From assembly GCA_037102815.1 (NCBI GenBank), contig BTPP01000002.1:992001-1056000 (forward strand): a stretch of 64,000 nt of DNA, read 5' to 3'. Positions 46,593 through 57,987 of this stretch are shown in pieces. A program made the translations under genes and the position numbers. The stretch is from Neurospora intermedia (taxonomy: Eukaryota > Ascomycota > Sordariomycetes > Sordariales > Sordariaceae). The notes below the pieces were generated by a model, which worked only from the letters and a program-made list of their open reading frames with translations, did not search any database and was not told where the DNA came from. Each line of letters begins with the position of its first letter. The first letter of the stretch is position 1.

Positions 46593-47442
46593 TCATTTTT
46601 GAAACTTCTTTCCGACATGCGAGACTTCATTGCGGCATCGAACAATCGGACGCCGGTGGTGGTCAGGAACACAATCCCTGAGAAGTACTCGACATGCTCC
46701 AGGAGGGCTATTGATAATAAAGAGAGATGTCAGTAAAAGTTGGCATGTGGTTCCAACATGGAGGATGGGTACCCACTGGATACCAACCTCAAGGTATTTC
46801 GGTCGGCCTCGTGACCTTTCATAGATACCCTTGCTTTTCTCCGGAAACACATCATCAGCTTCATCAAGTAGCACGACTGCCTGATATTTTGGTCATTTTG
46901 TGGCGCAGTGCGATAATTCTTTGACAAATCCCTCAAACGCAAAGGCCCAGGCAGTTGTCTCGGTTCAACTCTCCAAGTAAACTGGATATCAGAGGTGGTC
47001 TCTGTGCATCGAAGTGAGCAGGGCGTACTGGCCGTTGCCGTAGTTGATTGACCTGCCTGCGGTCATTGTATTTTCAGATCTGGTCCTTCCATGAACCAGC
47101 CCCTGCCTATTTGCATGTCTTGGTCCTGGGCATTGTCAGGGACCAAGCGATTCTCAACGAGCGCTCAGGGGAGGCGATTCTGGACATTATGGAGGAGCGG
47201 AGACTCCCAGAGATCTGACTTCCAATCTATAAGTCGAAGACAGTCCAGCCAGTACCGAAAACCGGTTTGTTTTGTTTTTTTGTTGCTGGGCAGAAGCCCA
47301 TGGTGTAGGGCGGGCAGAGAGTAGGGTTTGCGTCTAAATTCGGGACGACAGCCTTGCGTTCGGAAAATAATTCCTCCTCAGATGTTAGGACCCGGTCCAA
47401 GTCAGCTCCTTGTTTCCCTATATTGACGTTTGTGCGAGTCAT
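46593..47442 (-). pseudogene. AAA-ATPase relic
   Basis: On the minus strand three pieces appear in the order of a known fungal AAA+ ATPase architecture. First is NLDANPTLCPPYTMGFCPATKKQ (47.3 kb), matching the conserved pre-AAA PP-x-V-x-GF-x-LK-x-K segment. Next is a degraded Walker A-like stretch near 47.1 kb, recognisable only as VHG followed by TMTAG. Last is Walker B with QAVVLLDEADDVFPEKSKG (about 46.85 kb). Frames shift between pieces, stops intervene and the GKT of Walker A is lost, so it cannot be a working ATPase. Identification rests on motif order and is an inference. Confidence 0.5.
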
Positions 47443-49396
47443 CCTCTGGCCTCTATGCTTGGGGTCAGTGTACAGATCGTGAGCCCAATAATCTGCTGTG
47501 CCGTTGAGTTAGCGGTGGTGATAATTCATAGGAGGTTCTCTGAGATACTTGGGAGGTACCTATCTTCCGATAGCGCACAAAGCCTGATTGTTAGCGTCAA
47601 ACTTAGTCACAAATTCGTTCGAGACTTCTTCTATCTCCATCACGATCTGGCCCTCACGGATCATCTCTCCAAGTATATCGTTGATCGTTTGTCGGTGCAC
47701 CGTGAACGTGGCTCAATTACCCAAGTAACAAACGCCATAAAAGTCAGGAGGAGGATGGCCTGCCTGGATCCTCGAACCCGACCCTGAGCACGCATTCCAA
47801 CGATGTGCCGAGGAAACGCGTCTAGAAATCCCCAAAAATCGGTCCAGCTCCTCCTTTCGAACTGCGTTTAGGGCACAAATCAAAAGCACACGTTCTCTGA
47901 TCGCCCGATACGTACATCGTGGAAGCTTTGGTTACAGCATGAGAGGTAATGGGTTGGAATGGAGTACATCATGCTTCATCGCCCCAAACAAAACCGCTCT
48001 GATGGGATAAGCCGGTTAAGAGACGGTGTCAACGCACGATTTGGAGGGCCTTCACCATCTTCAACGCTTCATCAGAGACAGCACGAGGCACTCTCGTCTG
48101 GCATCGGTGCACTGTTGCTGTGTCCCATGCATCTTACAGGTTCTGGTTTCTTTCTGGGAATAGAGTCACATCCGCTGCCTAAAACGCTGATAAACGAACG
48201 TCACTTAAGCACACCATATGGTTGGCAGCTCGCCAATGGAGTACGGATTGCTTCCAACAGCACAGAGTAGGTCAATGTAGCGTGTTGTTTTGCACGAGTA
48301 CAAAGGCCTTTCCAGTCCGTGGAGACTCCGAACTCCAGGGCTCGCGGAAGATACAGACTAGAAGAGCGGAGACTGGAACCGGTGATGAGTCCGAGTACGA
48401 TGAGGAAGATGAGAAAGTATCATAGAGTTCCCTTTGATGAGGAATTTGATGAAGAGGAAGAATGTAGTGAAAGTCCAGCGGCATTGACTCGTCAACTGAT
48501 GAAACAAAGGCCTAATGCGATATCGTTTCCAACATCCTTTGTCATGGTTTGTGAAGAGAACCCCATTCGGGTCCCAGGTGTGGTTAGGAACACGTGACCT
48601 CGCGTTCAATCTGCACCTAGCAGTGTTTGATGGCGATTATTGGCGCCGTCACCCAGACAAGATGGAAATAAGAGGCGGAAATCGATCACGGGGGCAGATC
48701 AGCAAATGAGGATGATCAGAGAAGCGAACAGGACTGTTTGACAATGGATCATTCGTCCCAATGTTGGACAACGGGAAGTCGAGACTGAAGACTGCAGTTG
48801 CGAAATGACGCAGCGACGCGTTGAGCCAATTGCAGAGGGGAAATATGAACAACTGGGTCTCAAATCACAGCACACGCTTGAAGATTGTGGGGCCATTTTC
48901 TGTAGCGTCGCTGACCATTTGATCCGTGCAGTGAACCGTAGCGTGCAGAACTGCAAGAACAGGGGCGGCCAAGAGCGCCAGAAGTTCACGCGCGCGCGGC
49001 AGTGGGGACCCGGGATCCGCTAAATACCTTAGTGTGCGACCATTGTCCACAGCACAGCTATAGAAAGCGGAGTCGTGTAAGTGCACATGGGCAGCCTAGG
49101 GCAGCGCGGTTCCAGTTCGTTAGCCCATCTGCGGGCGTCGTCGCGAACCGCGTAACGCACGCCAACTGAACACTAGCGCCTGTAAGAGAGAGAGAGAGAG
49201 AGGTCACCTACCCGAGCTTCCAACCAAAGACGGGAGCCCTCTTCGTCGCTTTCGCTTGTCGCCAAATCTCGCAGGAAGTAATCTTCAACCTACGACTGCA
49301 TTCCAATTGCTTGCCCCGAACTATCGCGTCTCTTGCCGCCCTCCGCCACGATCCCCTCGCTCGCCCGGCCGCTGTCGTTCTACCCAAAGCGCCATT
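47443..49396. other. Relic and upstream region of the Whi5-like gene
   Basis: The part near 47.4-47.8 kb may extend the AAA-ATPase relic. An acidic coding-like patch lies near 48.38-48.48 kb but has no gene structure. A GA dinucleotide run (49182-49202) lies about 200 bp before the ATG at 49397, inside the presumed promoter/leader. Confidence 0.4.
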
Positions 49397-51541
49397 ATGG
49401 GGCCGGACACGCCCTCCGCGTCGGTGTTGCCTGCGCTGGACCCCGGACGTGTCACTGCGACTGCGACGCCGACGCCGACGCTTCACAATGCCGACAAAGA
49501 CTCGACACCTTTGCTTCCTCATAGCTCCATGGTCGCCGCCACTATGCGACAAGCTTCCACTGCTCTACCGTCGACTAGCGACAAGGCGACGCGGCCAGCG
49601 GCCCCCAGCTCCCACGACGCGACCGACCCTCGCGTCCCAAGTTATCCGCATCCCCATTCCCACCAGCCCGCCACCAATCCCACCGTCCGACACCCGGCCC
49701 CCGATGTGCCCCGTATCTATGACCCTCGCCCGTCCGAATACCCTCCGGTCAACGCCGTCAACTCCAATTTAACTCCTTACGATAGCTCGAGTCGCTTCCA
49801 ACCTCCTCCACCGTCCCAGCGTCACCGCCTCCCGCACTCCCTCAGCGTCTCGCAAGCAACAAGTTCCACCAACGACGCTGACTTGGTGTTTACCCCGCCC
49901 TCGAGCGAAGGTGGTCGGAGCCCTAGCAAGCCCAACAGCCACGACTCGAGCCAGGATTCACAGCTGCTGCAACTCTCCCAAATTGCTGCCGCGCAGGAGA
50001 GGATACCCGAGAATGGAATTGCCTTGTCAAGGAAGCGCATGGCTGATGGAATGGTCAAGCCCACATACCAAAGGCCCAGTCTATCTCCCGCAGGCACCGC
50101 CAGTCACACAAGAAATACAAGCGCCGTTAGTATGGCTTCTACTGCCACCAGCCGACTGGGAGAGGTGAGTCTTTGGTTGGATCTTTGCCCATAGGGGAGG
50201 GGAGTCTTGCTCTTATTGCTAACACCACCTTTGTTACAGCTCTCTGCCGAGCTCAAGACTCGTCTTTCATACGCAATGGTAAAGGTCAACAATGGATGGC
50301 AATCTCACTCGATTGACCAGGTCGAGTCGCTGGCTTCCCGTGCTGCTTCCCCTACCTCGAGCAATTCCACTGTACATATGAGGAACGGGTCGTCCACCAG
50401 CCCACAGCTCTCGAACCTCCAACGCATAGGTAGCCACGCCAGCACGGTTCCCGCCAACTCTCAACAGTACCCAACATCATCCCAGCAATATCCACCAGGG
50501 TCTCAGCAGTACCCGTCGGGTTCGCAACAACATCCGTCAGCATCACAACAACAGCAACAACAGCAACAGCATAGTCAAGGGCGGCCGGTCGAAAGTTTTT
50601 ATGCTCGGGAGTCAGGCCATTTTGCTCCTCGTTATAGCCCAACACAACAAGCCGAGCCCATTCCTTCTGTTACTCTTGCTCCTCCTGCCCCTATTCAGCC
50701 AACACGGCAGCAATTCCAACATCCTCGACGCAATTCTGTGCCTCGAAACACACAGGCTTTTCTTGCTATCAACCACCAGCCACCACCTCAACAAGGACCC
50801 AACACAGCTGGGCAACCGAGTCCTTACCTATCGACACACCATCATCGCACATCGCTAATGGAGCCGCCACTTTATCCTCCACATCAGAACGTTCGGGAAC
50901 AAGACGCCATAGAATCATTGCTCTTTATGAGTAGTCCCGGTAACTCTGCCAACCTTAAACACGGCTTTCCCTCGTCATCACAACCACTCTCGTCCTCGCA
51001 ACCACCATTGTCATCATCACAGCCTCTGCCATCCGGCCACGCACAACCCCAACAACGAACCGCCTTACCAAGTTCACAACCACGGAAAAGCCTACCCTCA
51101 GCAAGACCAGCAAACCACCCACGCGCCCACCAAACGCAGTCTCAGCCCATCCAAAAACGCGTAGGCTTCCAAAAGTCTCCCAACGCTATGGACATGGACG
51201 ACGGCACCTACGGCGTTTCGCCGTACAGTAATAACAACAATACGCGAGGCACGCCACGGAAGAGAGGAGGATACAACGGGCACGCGGCTGGCGGTGGCGA
51301 GCTACAACAATATGCACACGTACACGCACATGCACCGATACCAAAGCTGAAGCAAATGCCCGTCTCCTCGGGACTCACGGTACCATCGAGGCCGTCACGC
51401 ACGGGCTTGAAAGACGAGGACATTGATAGGATGTTGGAGCTCGCAGCGGCCAGAGAGAGAGGAGACTCGGATTCGGAAGGGGAGATTCAGATCCCGGTAT
51501 CGAGGGGGCGCCGGGAGGGCGCAGGTATCGTTCGGGCGTAG
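49397..51541 (+). CDS. Whi5/Nrm1-like G1/S transcriptional repressor
   Basis: Two exons, 49397-50164 and 50240-51541, give 689 residues; the intron has a GTGAGT donor, a GCTAAC branch and a TTACAG acceptor, phase 0. Directly after the junction (residues 257-276) is LSAELKTRLSYAMVKVNNGW, the signature of the Whi5/Nrm1 family motif that binds SBF/MBF G1/S transcription factors. The rest is Ser/Pro/Gln-rich and probably disordered. It has many SP and TP dipeptides (candidate CDK sites), a run of SQQYP-type repeats and a polyQ stretch around 50530-50575. Likely a nuclear repressor of start-specific transcription, controlled by phosphorylation. An upstream in-frame extension without ATG is ignored. 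Confidence 0.85.
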
Positions 51542-52624
51542 TAACATTTGGGAGGGTCCTGGGGGAGGCAGATGCCAGATGGGCTGATGAGATCAAACGA
51601 GTTGACGGAATCGCTATAAAGCAACAGTGTCTATGGCCAGTATTTGCGAGGAATGGAAAGGAAAGGGGAGTCAATCGAATGACTTGACTCGGGGGGTTTT
51701 GGCGCGACCAGGCTATGAAAAGAGTGGAGGTCATTGTTTGCTAGGTATTTTCTAGCCATATGGACATCGGCGCATTGCAGAAACATTTGTTATACGCTAT
51801 CGAGGCAGTGATTTATATCTTCACGACGAAGCATCATTGATTGGGGAAGGTTGACCGGGCATAAAAGCCATTGGTTTTGAAGACCGGCTTTGGCAAGACG
51901 TCAAGCTACAAGAAGCGAATTTGCTCATTTATCACGGAGATCAAACCGAACATGTGGGGATATGAATCAACAGCCAAGGGGAGATCATGCCTCAATTACT
52001 GTACTGCCTTCTTCTCTTCTGGCATCAACTGCTACAAAATGCTGCTGTTCTCCTAATGGCATGTGATGGTGGACTGTGGTGCTGGTCATTCTTGCATGTT
52101 GCATGTTGCGTCCCTGAACACAAGAAAACGAAAACCACTGCAGCGCAAGAACGTACCAACTTTGGCAGGAGTGGTGGCTGTTCCGTGATGCACGGGCCAA
52201 CCAGGAAACAAAACCAAACCCTTCCCTCTCCCCATGGTATGCTTCCAATTTCTTTTTGTTTTTTCCTTTTCTCCCTGCTTTTCTTTCTTCTTTGTCTTTT
52301 TTCAATTTTTTTCCCCTCATCACCATCCATCACTCACGCGATGTTTCTGTTCATTGCTTTTTCTCTTTCTTTTTTCTTTGCACAAAATCCTCATTACATG
52401 ACACCAGCGTCTTTCTTTCCCTCTCTCCCACAACGTTCTTTTTCTTACATCCCGTCATTACCTTTGCATCCTTCTCTTTTTACCACTTTCATGCCCTTGG
52501 TTGTTGTCTGCGGCTCTGGGGCCCATGGGGGTCATTCTCCAGTTTCGTGGTGCAAAAACGACCAAGCCTGTGGGAGTTTACACGGTCCAGCCCTTCCTCG
52601 TCCTTTCTTTCTTCCTTTCCTTTT

Positions 52625-52656
<32 letters not shown>

Positions 52657-52984
52657 CATCTCACTGTAAGCTGATGACAGCTTTTCGCTCACAGCGATGC
52701 ATTCGACTCAAAAAACGCCCTTTTTGTGATGGCGCGCTGAGTTGCAAAAACATCAATGAGTTCTTCTTTCTCGTCAACTTTCTCATTGCTAAAACCCAAG
52801 GGTTGGTCGGTTGTGGGCAATTGTGGTTGTTGACAATTGAGGTTGTTAGCACTTGAGGTCGTCACCAACTGGAATTGATGGAGGTACAAAGGTACACCAG
52901 ACCAGGGATGCTGGGCCGAGACGCTGGGACGGAAAGAGGGATTTGGACACGACTAGTCCTATTTGGGTTAGGTTGATAGTAGTC
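51542..52984. other. Gene-poor, pyrimidine-rich stretch
   Basis: It contains CT- and T-rich sequence (about 52240-52660), including a 30-nt T-run at 52627-52656. Open frames here are Phe/Ser-rich artefacts. No gene is supported. Confidence 0.45.
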
Positions 52985-53012
52985 ATAAATAACAAACAGC
53001 CAATGTGGCTAC

Positions 53013-53535
53013 ACAGCCGAGCGGTTCTGTGCCACGCCCCACTTTCGGCTACCGACCGCAAGGTCACCCGTTCGATCCCATCTTGAGGGCAAGTACGAAT
53101 GAGTTTTCATCCCATTGCTATGGGAGAGCTGTCCGGGCAAGTCCTGGGCACTCTCCCATGGTGAGTCTCTCATCCTAGCGTAGCTTCTCCTTCCATAGCG
53201 AACATACTAACCTACAGCGAAACGAGCGAGCATACTAACCAACAGCGAAACAGCGAGTATTACTAACCAACAGCGTACTAACCAGCAGCGAATATTACTA
53301 ACCTATAGCGAAATAGCGAGTATCACTAACCAACAGCGTACTAACCAACAGCGAAAGAGCGAGTATTACTAACCAACAGCGTACTAACCAACAGCGAAAG
53401 AGCGAGTATTACTAACCAACAGCGTACTAACCAACAGCGAAATCCCAAGTGGGATCTGGGTTTTCACCAAGCGGTTTCCCAGCGAAGTAAGTATCTTTTT
53501 GGATTTTATTCTTTTTTTTTTTTTTTCTTTTCTTT
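53013..53535 (+). ncRNA. tRNA-headed repeat element (SINE-like) with hairpins
   Basis: An A-box-like acagccgagcggt (53013-53025) and a B-box cgttcgatccc (53069-53079) flank a GACC-GCAA-GGTC hairpin (53054-53065) like a class II tRNA variable arm. The T-arm cannot pair, so this is not a tRNA. Body hairpins follow: CCCAT/ATGGG (53111-53124) and GGGAGAG/CTCTCCC (53122-53157). A TACTAAC-rich tandem array (53197-53442), a short ATCCCA/TGGGAT hairpin and a T-rich tail (about 53509-53540) complete it. The layout matches a SINE or structured Pol III transcript; relationship to the unit at 25.1 kb is architectural, not sequence identity. Confidence 0.45.
53197..53442 (+). repeat. Compound tandem repeat carrying TACTAAC branch-point motifs
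   Basis: The array alternates 15-bp units (agcgtactaaccaac) and 28-bp units (agcgaaagagcgagtatta followed by ctaaccaac), giving a 43-bp higher-order period in its second half. It contains ten TACTAAC motifs and one CACTAAC. TACTAAC is the perfect fungal intron branch-site consensus. Confidence 0.9.
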
Positions 53536-53540
53536 TTTTT

Positions 53541-54205
53541 TCACCCCGTCGCTCCCGTATTGGCTATGAGAGCTAAGACAGGATTCAGGGGCTTGTGGGA
53601 ACGGGAAAGGTGTGTTTGGAGAGGGAAGGGTGAAGGTGCTGGATGATGGTATGGTGGATGCTGAAGGTTTGGAGGGCTAGGCGGAATCACCAGTCGGCTT
53701 TGTCGAGGGATGCGACGGCCGGCGACGAAGAGGCTTGAGAGTTCGGGAACGGAAAGATGTCCGGGTTCCCGTGGACATCCTCTTGCTCTTGCGTCGGGAC
53801 CTTTCCATGTCGAGCAGTGTGATAGCGTTGCCCTTTCCCCCTCGGCTTTCTTCTCGGTGCCAAGTTGGTCAGCGAAGTTGTTCACAAGAGCGTAGTGAGG
53901 ATGCGCTCCATTTATGGGGGCAAGTACTTGCAGCGGACATATCAAATAAGGGTATCAAATTGATCGAGCGATCTTTGTTGGGGTAACTTGCCTAGCACAT
54001 GAAGTTCAACAGGCACAACACAACGTGAGTCGAAGCATGCGAGGCCTGCGCTTGATTCCCTTGTTGGTGATATGGCAAGTTGTAATCAAGTTTCGTTTCA
54101 CGTAGGTCTGTCTACTAACTTGGGACTATCACAATCGATACACCAAGGATAAGCCAAGAATAGGTAGCAACGGGCTCTCTAGAAACCTTATTAGGTTTCC
54201 AACGA
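53541..54205. other. Intergenic, possible relic on minus strand
   Basis: A minus-strand frame ending at 53541 is Pro/Ser/His-rich and could be a decayed C-terminus, but it has no start, splice structure or recognised motif. Confidence 0.35.
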
Positions 54206-55108
54206 CTAATGCCCCCACTTCCCATGCTTCCCACGCTCATAACATCCCTGGTTCACTCCTCCATACTCCTGTCCGTGCCCGTGTTCATGTCCCACAGATC
54301 CAGCATGCGTCTCCGGGTAATGATGCTGCTGTGCCTGTTGTTGAAGAGTAGGATGCTTACCACCGCCACCGCCACCACCACCAAACATCCCACTTAATCC
54401 TCCGCCGCCGCCGCCATGTCCATGTCCCATGTCATTGACTTGCTGAGTCTGGTGGTGATTGTTCTTCTGATCATGGTTCGTCTTCAACTTGTGCTCCAGG
54501 AGATTAGCAGCTACTGCCCCCGCAGTGGTCCCAAGCACACCGAGCTGATGGCCGCCGCCGTGACCGAGTTGTTTGGCGAGGAAGTGCCCGCTTGCGCCGC
54601 CGACAAGGGTGGCACCTAGGCCTCTTTCGCCGTCGGGACCAGTGTGACCGTCTGGGCTGTTGGGAGCGTTGACGCCGATGGGTTCATTGGGAGCGTCGGA
54701 ACCATGGGAGATGTTGTTTGACTCCTTGCCAACGGGGCAAAAATGGCTGGTGGTAGGGTGACCATGCTGCTGAACGGAAGAGGTACCACTATGGTTGGCG
54801 GGGTTGTCGTTGTTTGGGACTAATTCGTGGTGTAGGAAACCTTGAGCAAGATGGGGGTTCAAGTTGACCTCTGCGGCACCGGCGGGGATGGAGATGGCAG
54901 AGCTGCGGCGACGACCGGCGGCGGCGTGGTCTTGGAGTTGGAGGTGGTTATCGTAGGAGTGGAGATGAGCTTGGCTTTGGGGAGGGTAGCTATGCGAGCT
55001 GTGCTGCTGCTGGTTGGATGTTTGCTGAGTGTCGGAGGAGAACGGCTGTTGATGGCCGGGACCCGAGCTTGAGTGGTTGGAGTTGGTGTAGTACTCGTTT
55101 ACAGACAT
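54206..55108 (-). CDS. Glycine-zipper 2TM-like, His/Gln/Gly-rich protein
   Basis: A single frame of 300 residues. The N-terminal 60 residues are Ser/Gln/His-rich. The centre (about residues 161-210) reads GLGATLVGGASGHFLAKQLG and GVLGTTAGAVAANLLEHKLK, two small-residue helical segments typical of glycine-zipper 2TM domains that insert in or pack at membranes. The C-terminal third is Gly/His-rich (GHGHGGGGGG, then GHEHGHGQEYGG), possibly metal-binding. Fungal proteins of this layout are often stress-associated, but the role is not known. ATG context acagcaATGTC is acceptable. Confidence 0.8.
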   Translation of the reverse strand: MSVNEYYTNSNHSSSGPGHQQPFSSDTQQTSNQQQHSSHSYPPQSQAHLHSYDNHLQLQDHAAAGRRRSSAISIPAGAAEVNLNPHLAQGFLHHELVPNNDNPANHSGTSSVQQHGHPTTSHFCPVGKESNNISHGSDAPNEPIGVNAPNSPDGHTGPDGERGLGATLVGGASGHFLAKQLGHGGGHQLGVLGTTAGAVAANLLEHKLKTNHDQKNNHHQTQQVNDMGHGHGGGGGGLSGMFGGGGGGGGKHPTLQQQAQQHHYPETHAGSVGHEHGHGQEYGGVNQGCYERGKHGKWGH

Positions 55109-55783
55109 TGCTGTGGATGGAATTCATTGTTAGCAGATCTGGAGGAAGAGAGGGGGTGAATAACACGGTAGGCAGTGGGCAGAGTAGCAAGGAGGGTAGA
55201 ATACCGAGAGTAAGGGAAGGTAGTTTGGTTATTGAATGCAAGATATTGATGTCGTTCACAATGTGCTTGGACTTGTCGATGCGAAGTGATGGCTTTAGGC
55301 GTGTGGTTAGGGAGATTCGCTACCAGAGAGCAACAAAGAATGATCTGCGTGCAAGACTTGAAGTGCGTGGTTTTCGCCATTGATTCAAAATACCCGTTGT
55401 AATTCCTAGTAGTGGTGACGCGGTGCGTACCTTCTTCGTACGAAAGTCGTGCTGCGAGGTTGGTTCCTTCTTCATGTGTGGGCGGAACCAATGTGAGAGG
55501 GACACTCCAAGCTTTGGAAAAATAAGCAGAACACATCCAGGAAAAAATTGCAAGTCACTGATATGGATACTGGCGAAAGAGCTGCTTGGCTTTTTGTCAA
55601 TTACCCATCGTGATACAATGGCGGGATATTGTTCATGGCATACCCCGGATGCCCCGGGTTCAAAGAGGGTTCGGTGTCTGTTCGAAGTGCCTTTGCTACG
55701 CCAGAGAATATTCAATCACTGTCTTCGTCAATGCAATTTCACTCCGCGTTACTTTCCTATTTTGTTTCCCAATACCCCTTCCT
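55109..55783. other. Short intergenic region
   Basis: Upstream of the glycine-zipper gene and downstream of the UstYa-like gene. No gene is seen. Confidence 0.5.
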
Positions 55784-56732
55784 TCACCCTTCTTGCGCAC
55801 TCTTTGCACTCGCTTTCTCCTTGGAGTCTTTCCCCTCAAACAAGCTCTCGGGCGGACCAACCATGTCTTCCAACCTAGCCTGTCTTCCCTTCATCCAGTC
55901 ATGGAGGGCCTCCCAGTCGACACAGGCATGGGGCTGCGGTACCTTTACCGTAGGCTTGAATCGGCTGTGCGGCGTCCACTTCAATGTGTAGATGTTCACA
56001 TCGGCGTTACACAGGATTTCCTGACGCAAGGACTCGAGACAGTGGTCGGCGTGTGAGTAGAGCTCGTCCCAATCTTGCGTCTCATGGTTGTAGTAGTACT
56101 CTGGGTGAATGTATTGCTTCAGCCGTTTCTTTCAAGCGAGGTGTTAGTCATGTCGAGGTACGACCGTCAACACTCGACGAGAAACAGACAAGGCGACCGC
56201 TTACAAGGCAATGCAAAGAATGGGAAATACCCAGCCCACCGACGAAGCCACCATCTTTGTGCTGGACGGAGGTAGCGTTGTTGGCGAGAAAGAGCTCATC
56301 GGCAGAGTACCTAATCAGAGTGCTGTCAAGGAGGTCGTGCCATGCTTGGTCGAGTTCAGGACGAGGTTTGCCCATGAACTTTTTGGTGTCCGGGTCACCA
56401 GTTAACCATTTGTTGACGTATTTGACTGGGGCCGGCGCTGTGAACCATGTTAGTAGATGTAGAACAAAAGAGACATGTCAAGATAGGTTGAACTTGCAAT
56501 ACGGTATTACAGCTCCAGGTTTCGGTGCTGAACAATCTTGCAATGACAAGATGCTGTAGATTCCGACTCCAAAGAGAATGGATATGACGGAAAGAGAGGA
56601 AGCGAGAAGGATGTAGAAACTTCGTTTCCACTTCTGAACCAGAGCTAGTGCCTCTGGATTCTCGGGGATGTTCTCATCATCGCCATGCAGACGAGCATAT
56701 CGGGGCTTTTCGTCTGTGATCAATGGCTCCAT
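55784..56732 (-). CDS. UstYa-like (DUF3328) membrane protein
   Basis: Three exons: 56732 to about 56534, 56437-56205 and 56128-55784, about 258 residues. The second intron (56129-56204, GTAAGC donor, CTAAC branch) is secure. The first junction is less certain: phase requires a GTTCAG donor at 56533 with the acceptor at 56438. One transmembrane segment near residues 39-62 is followed by a lumenal domain. Both family HxxHC motifs are present: HSLHC in GISHSLHCLKRLK and HADHC in HADHCLESLRQEILCNADV. DUF3328 proteins include UstYa/UstYb, which oxidatively cyclise ribosomal peptides (ustiloxin-type) in fungi; others act in different secondary pathways. See the peptide gene at 57988-58238. Confidence 0.85.
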
Positions 56733-57987
56733 GATGGAGTTTCTTGAGATGAGAACCTCGTCACAGAAACTTGAAGAACCGTCGCAAGGCTAAGCAGAAT
56801 CCAGAGGTACGATAACTAAGTGAGAGAGGAGTATCAGAGGAAAAAGCAGAGGTCCATAGCATGGGAGTGGTGTTCACCGAGCGAAAGTGCCGGCACTGCG
56901 TCAAGGCACTTCTCCCTTGACATGAGGTTGGTACCCTTGAACCAGAATCAGAAAGATAGCAACTGATATTGGAAACAAGCAGCAAGTGGTTGTGTGAAGT
57001 ACAATGCATTCCATGATCCTTTCCCCCCTTCATCCTTGTCAATAGGCGCTTGAAGACCAACCGCACAGTATCGGAAGAGGGACCAGTGTTGAATGCTAGA
57101 GCTATGTATGAGGGTATACGCTACAATACTGATGGAAGAGCGCAGCTATTGGCCCATGAGCTCCATCTCTGTAGTGTAAGCATATCATACGATGCAACCG
57201 GGGGAGGCATTCAGTCTGTTGGTGGCGTAAGCCATGCCGATAATCTTGTCCTTGAACGGTTGAAGGATCCGTCACAAGCGCCTACCTCTATGCAACGGAA
57301 GAGGTGGGCGCTGATCTGCCGGACCGCAATCAACGGCGGCTCTTGACTATGGCTGAGGAGGCGAACCAGCTTCTTGGCACTGTAGGGCTAGACACAACTA
57401 TTGTATGTGTGTCAGACGGGACTAGCAATGGTGATACATAAGCGGAGAGTGACGCAAAGCATGAGAGACGACCTAACGGGTCCATCTGCCGGAATCCGGG
57501 TGACACGGCAAGGAAGTAGAGGTACCGGGGCTTGAGTTGGGGGCGTCAGACGTTGTGGACGGTACCGAGCAAGGCAGCCTGGAATGGCCTCTGGGCGAGC
57601 TTGTCTATCTTTGCGGCGCAGTTAGATAAACAACCTGAACCCGAAAGAATCAACAAGCCTCGTTCGATTGATTGCACACAGATGGACCTTCCATTGCCCG
57701 GTACCTAAAAGCCGTCCAGTCTTCAGTTGTCCCGCTCATCAGGTCAGTCAGCCCTTTCGGAAGTTACAACGGGATTGCTATTCTCGGATCCTTCCGTGCC
57801 TGCCTTAAATCACACCCAACCCGGGGAACCAGGACTGTTTCGGAAGGAACAGGCTTGTCCCCCACCATTGCTGCCCTTGTGTGACTGGACACCCCTCTTC
57901 CTCCAGGGTCTTCGGACCCGACATCCATCCATCCGAAAAAAAAAAAAAAGAAATCACTGCAATGCCGCTCCAATAACCAGATCCTCC
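56733..57987. other. Intergenic, upstream of UstYa-like gene
   Basis: Promoter region of the UstYa-like gene and 3' flank of the small secreted-peptide gene. No other coding region is supported. An A-run (about 57936-57949) lies just beyond the peptide stop. Confidence 0.45.

Noticed and set aside
51987-52856. A 289-codon Phe/Ser-rich open frame
   Set aside because: It spans CT-rich sequence and a 30-nt T-run; there is no domain, no splice logic and no codon bias.
53005-53085. A second tRNA gene
   Set aside because: Box motifs are present, but the T stem is not complementary and no acceptor stem exists.
53197-53442. CRISPR array
   Set aside because: The organism is eukaryotic, and the repeats are directly tandem with no unique spacers.
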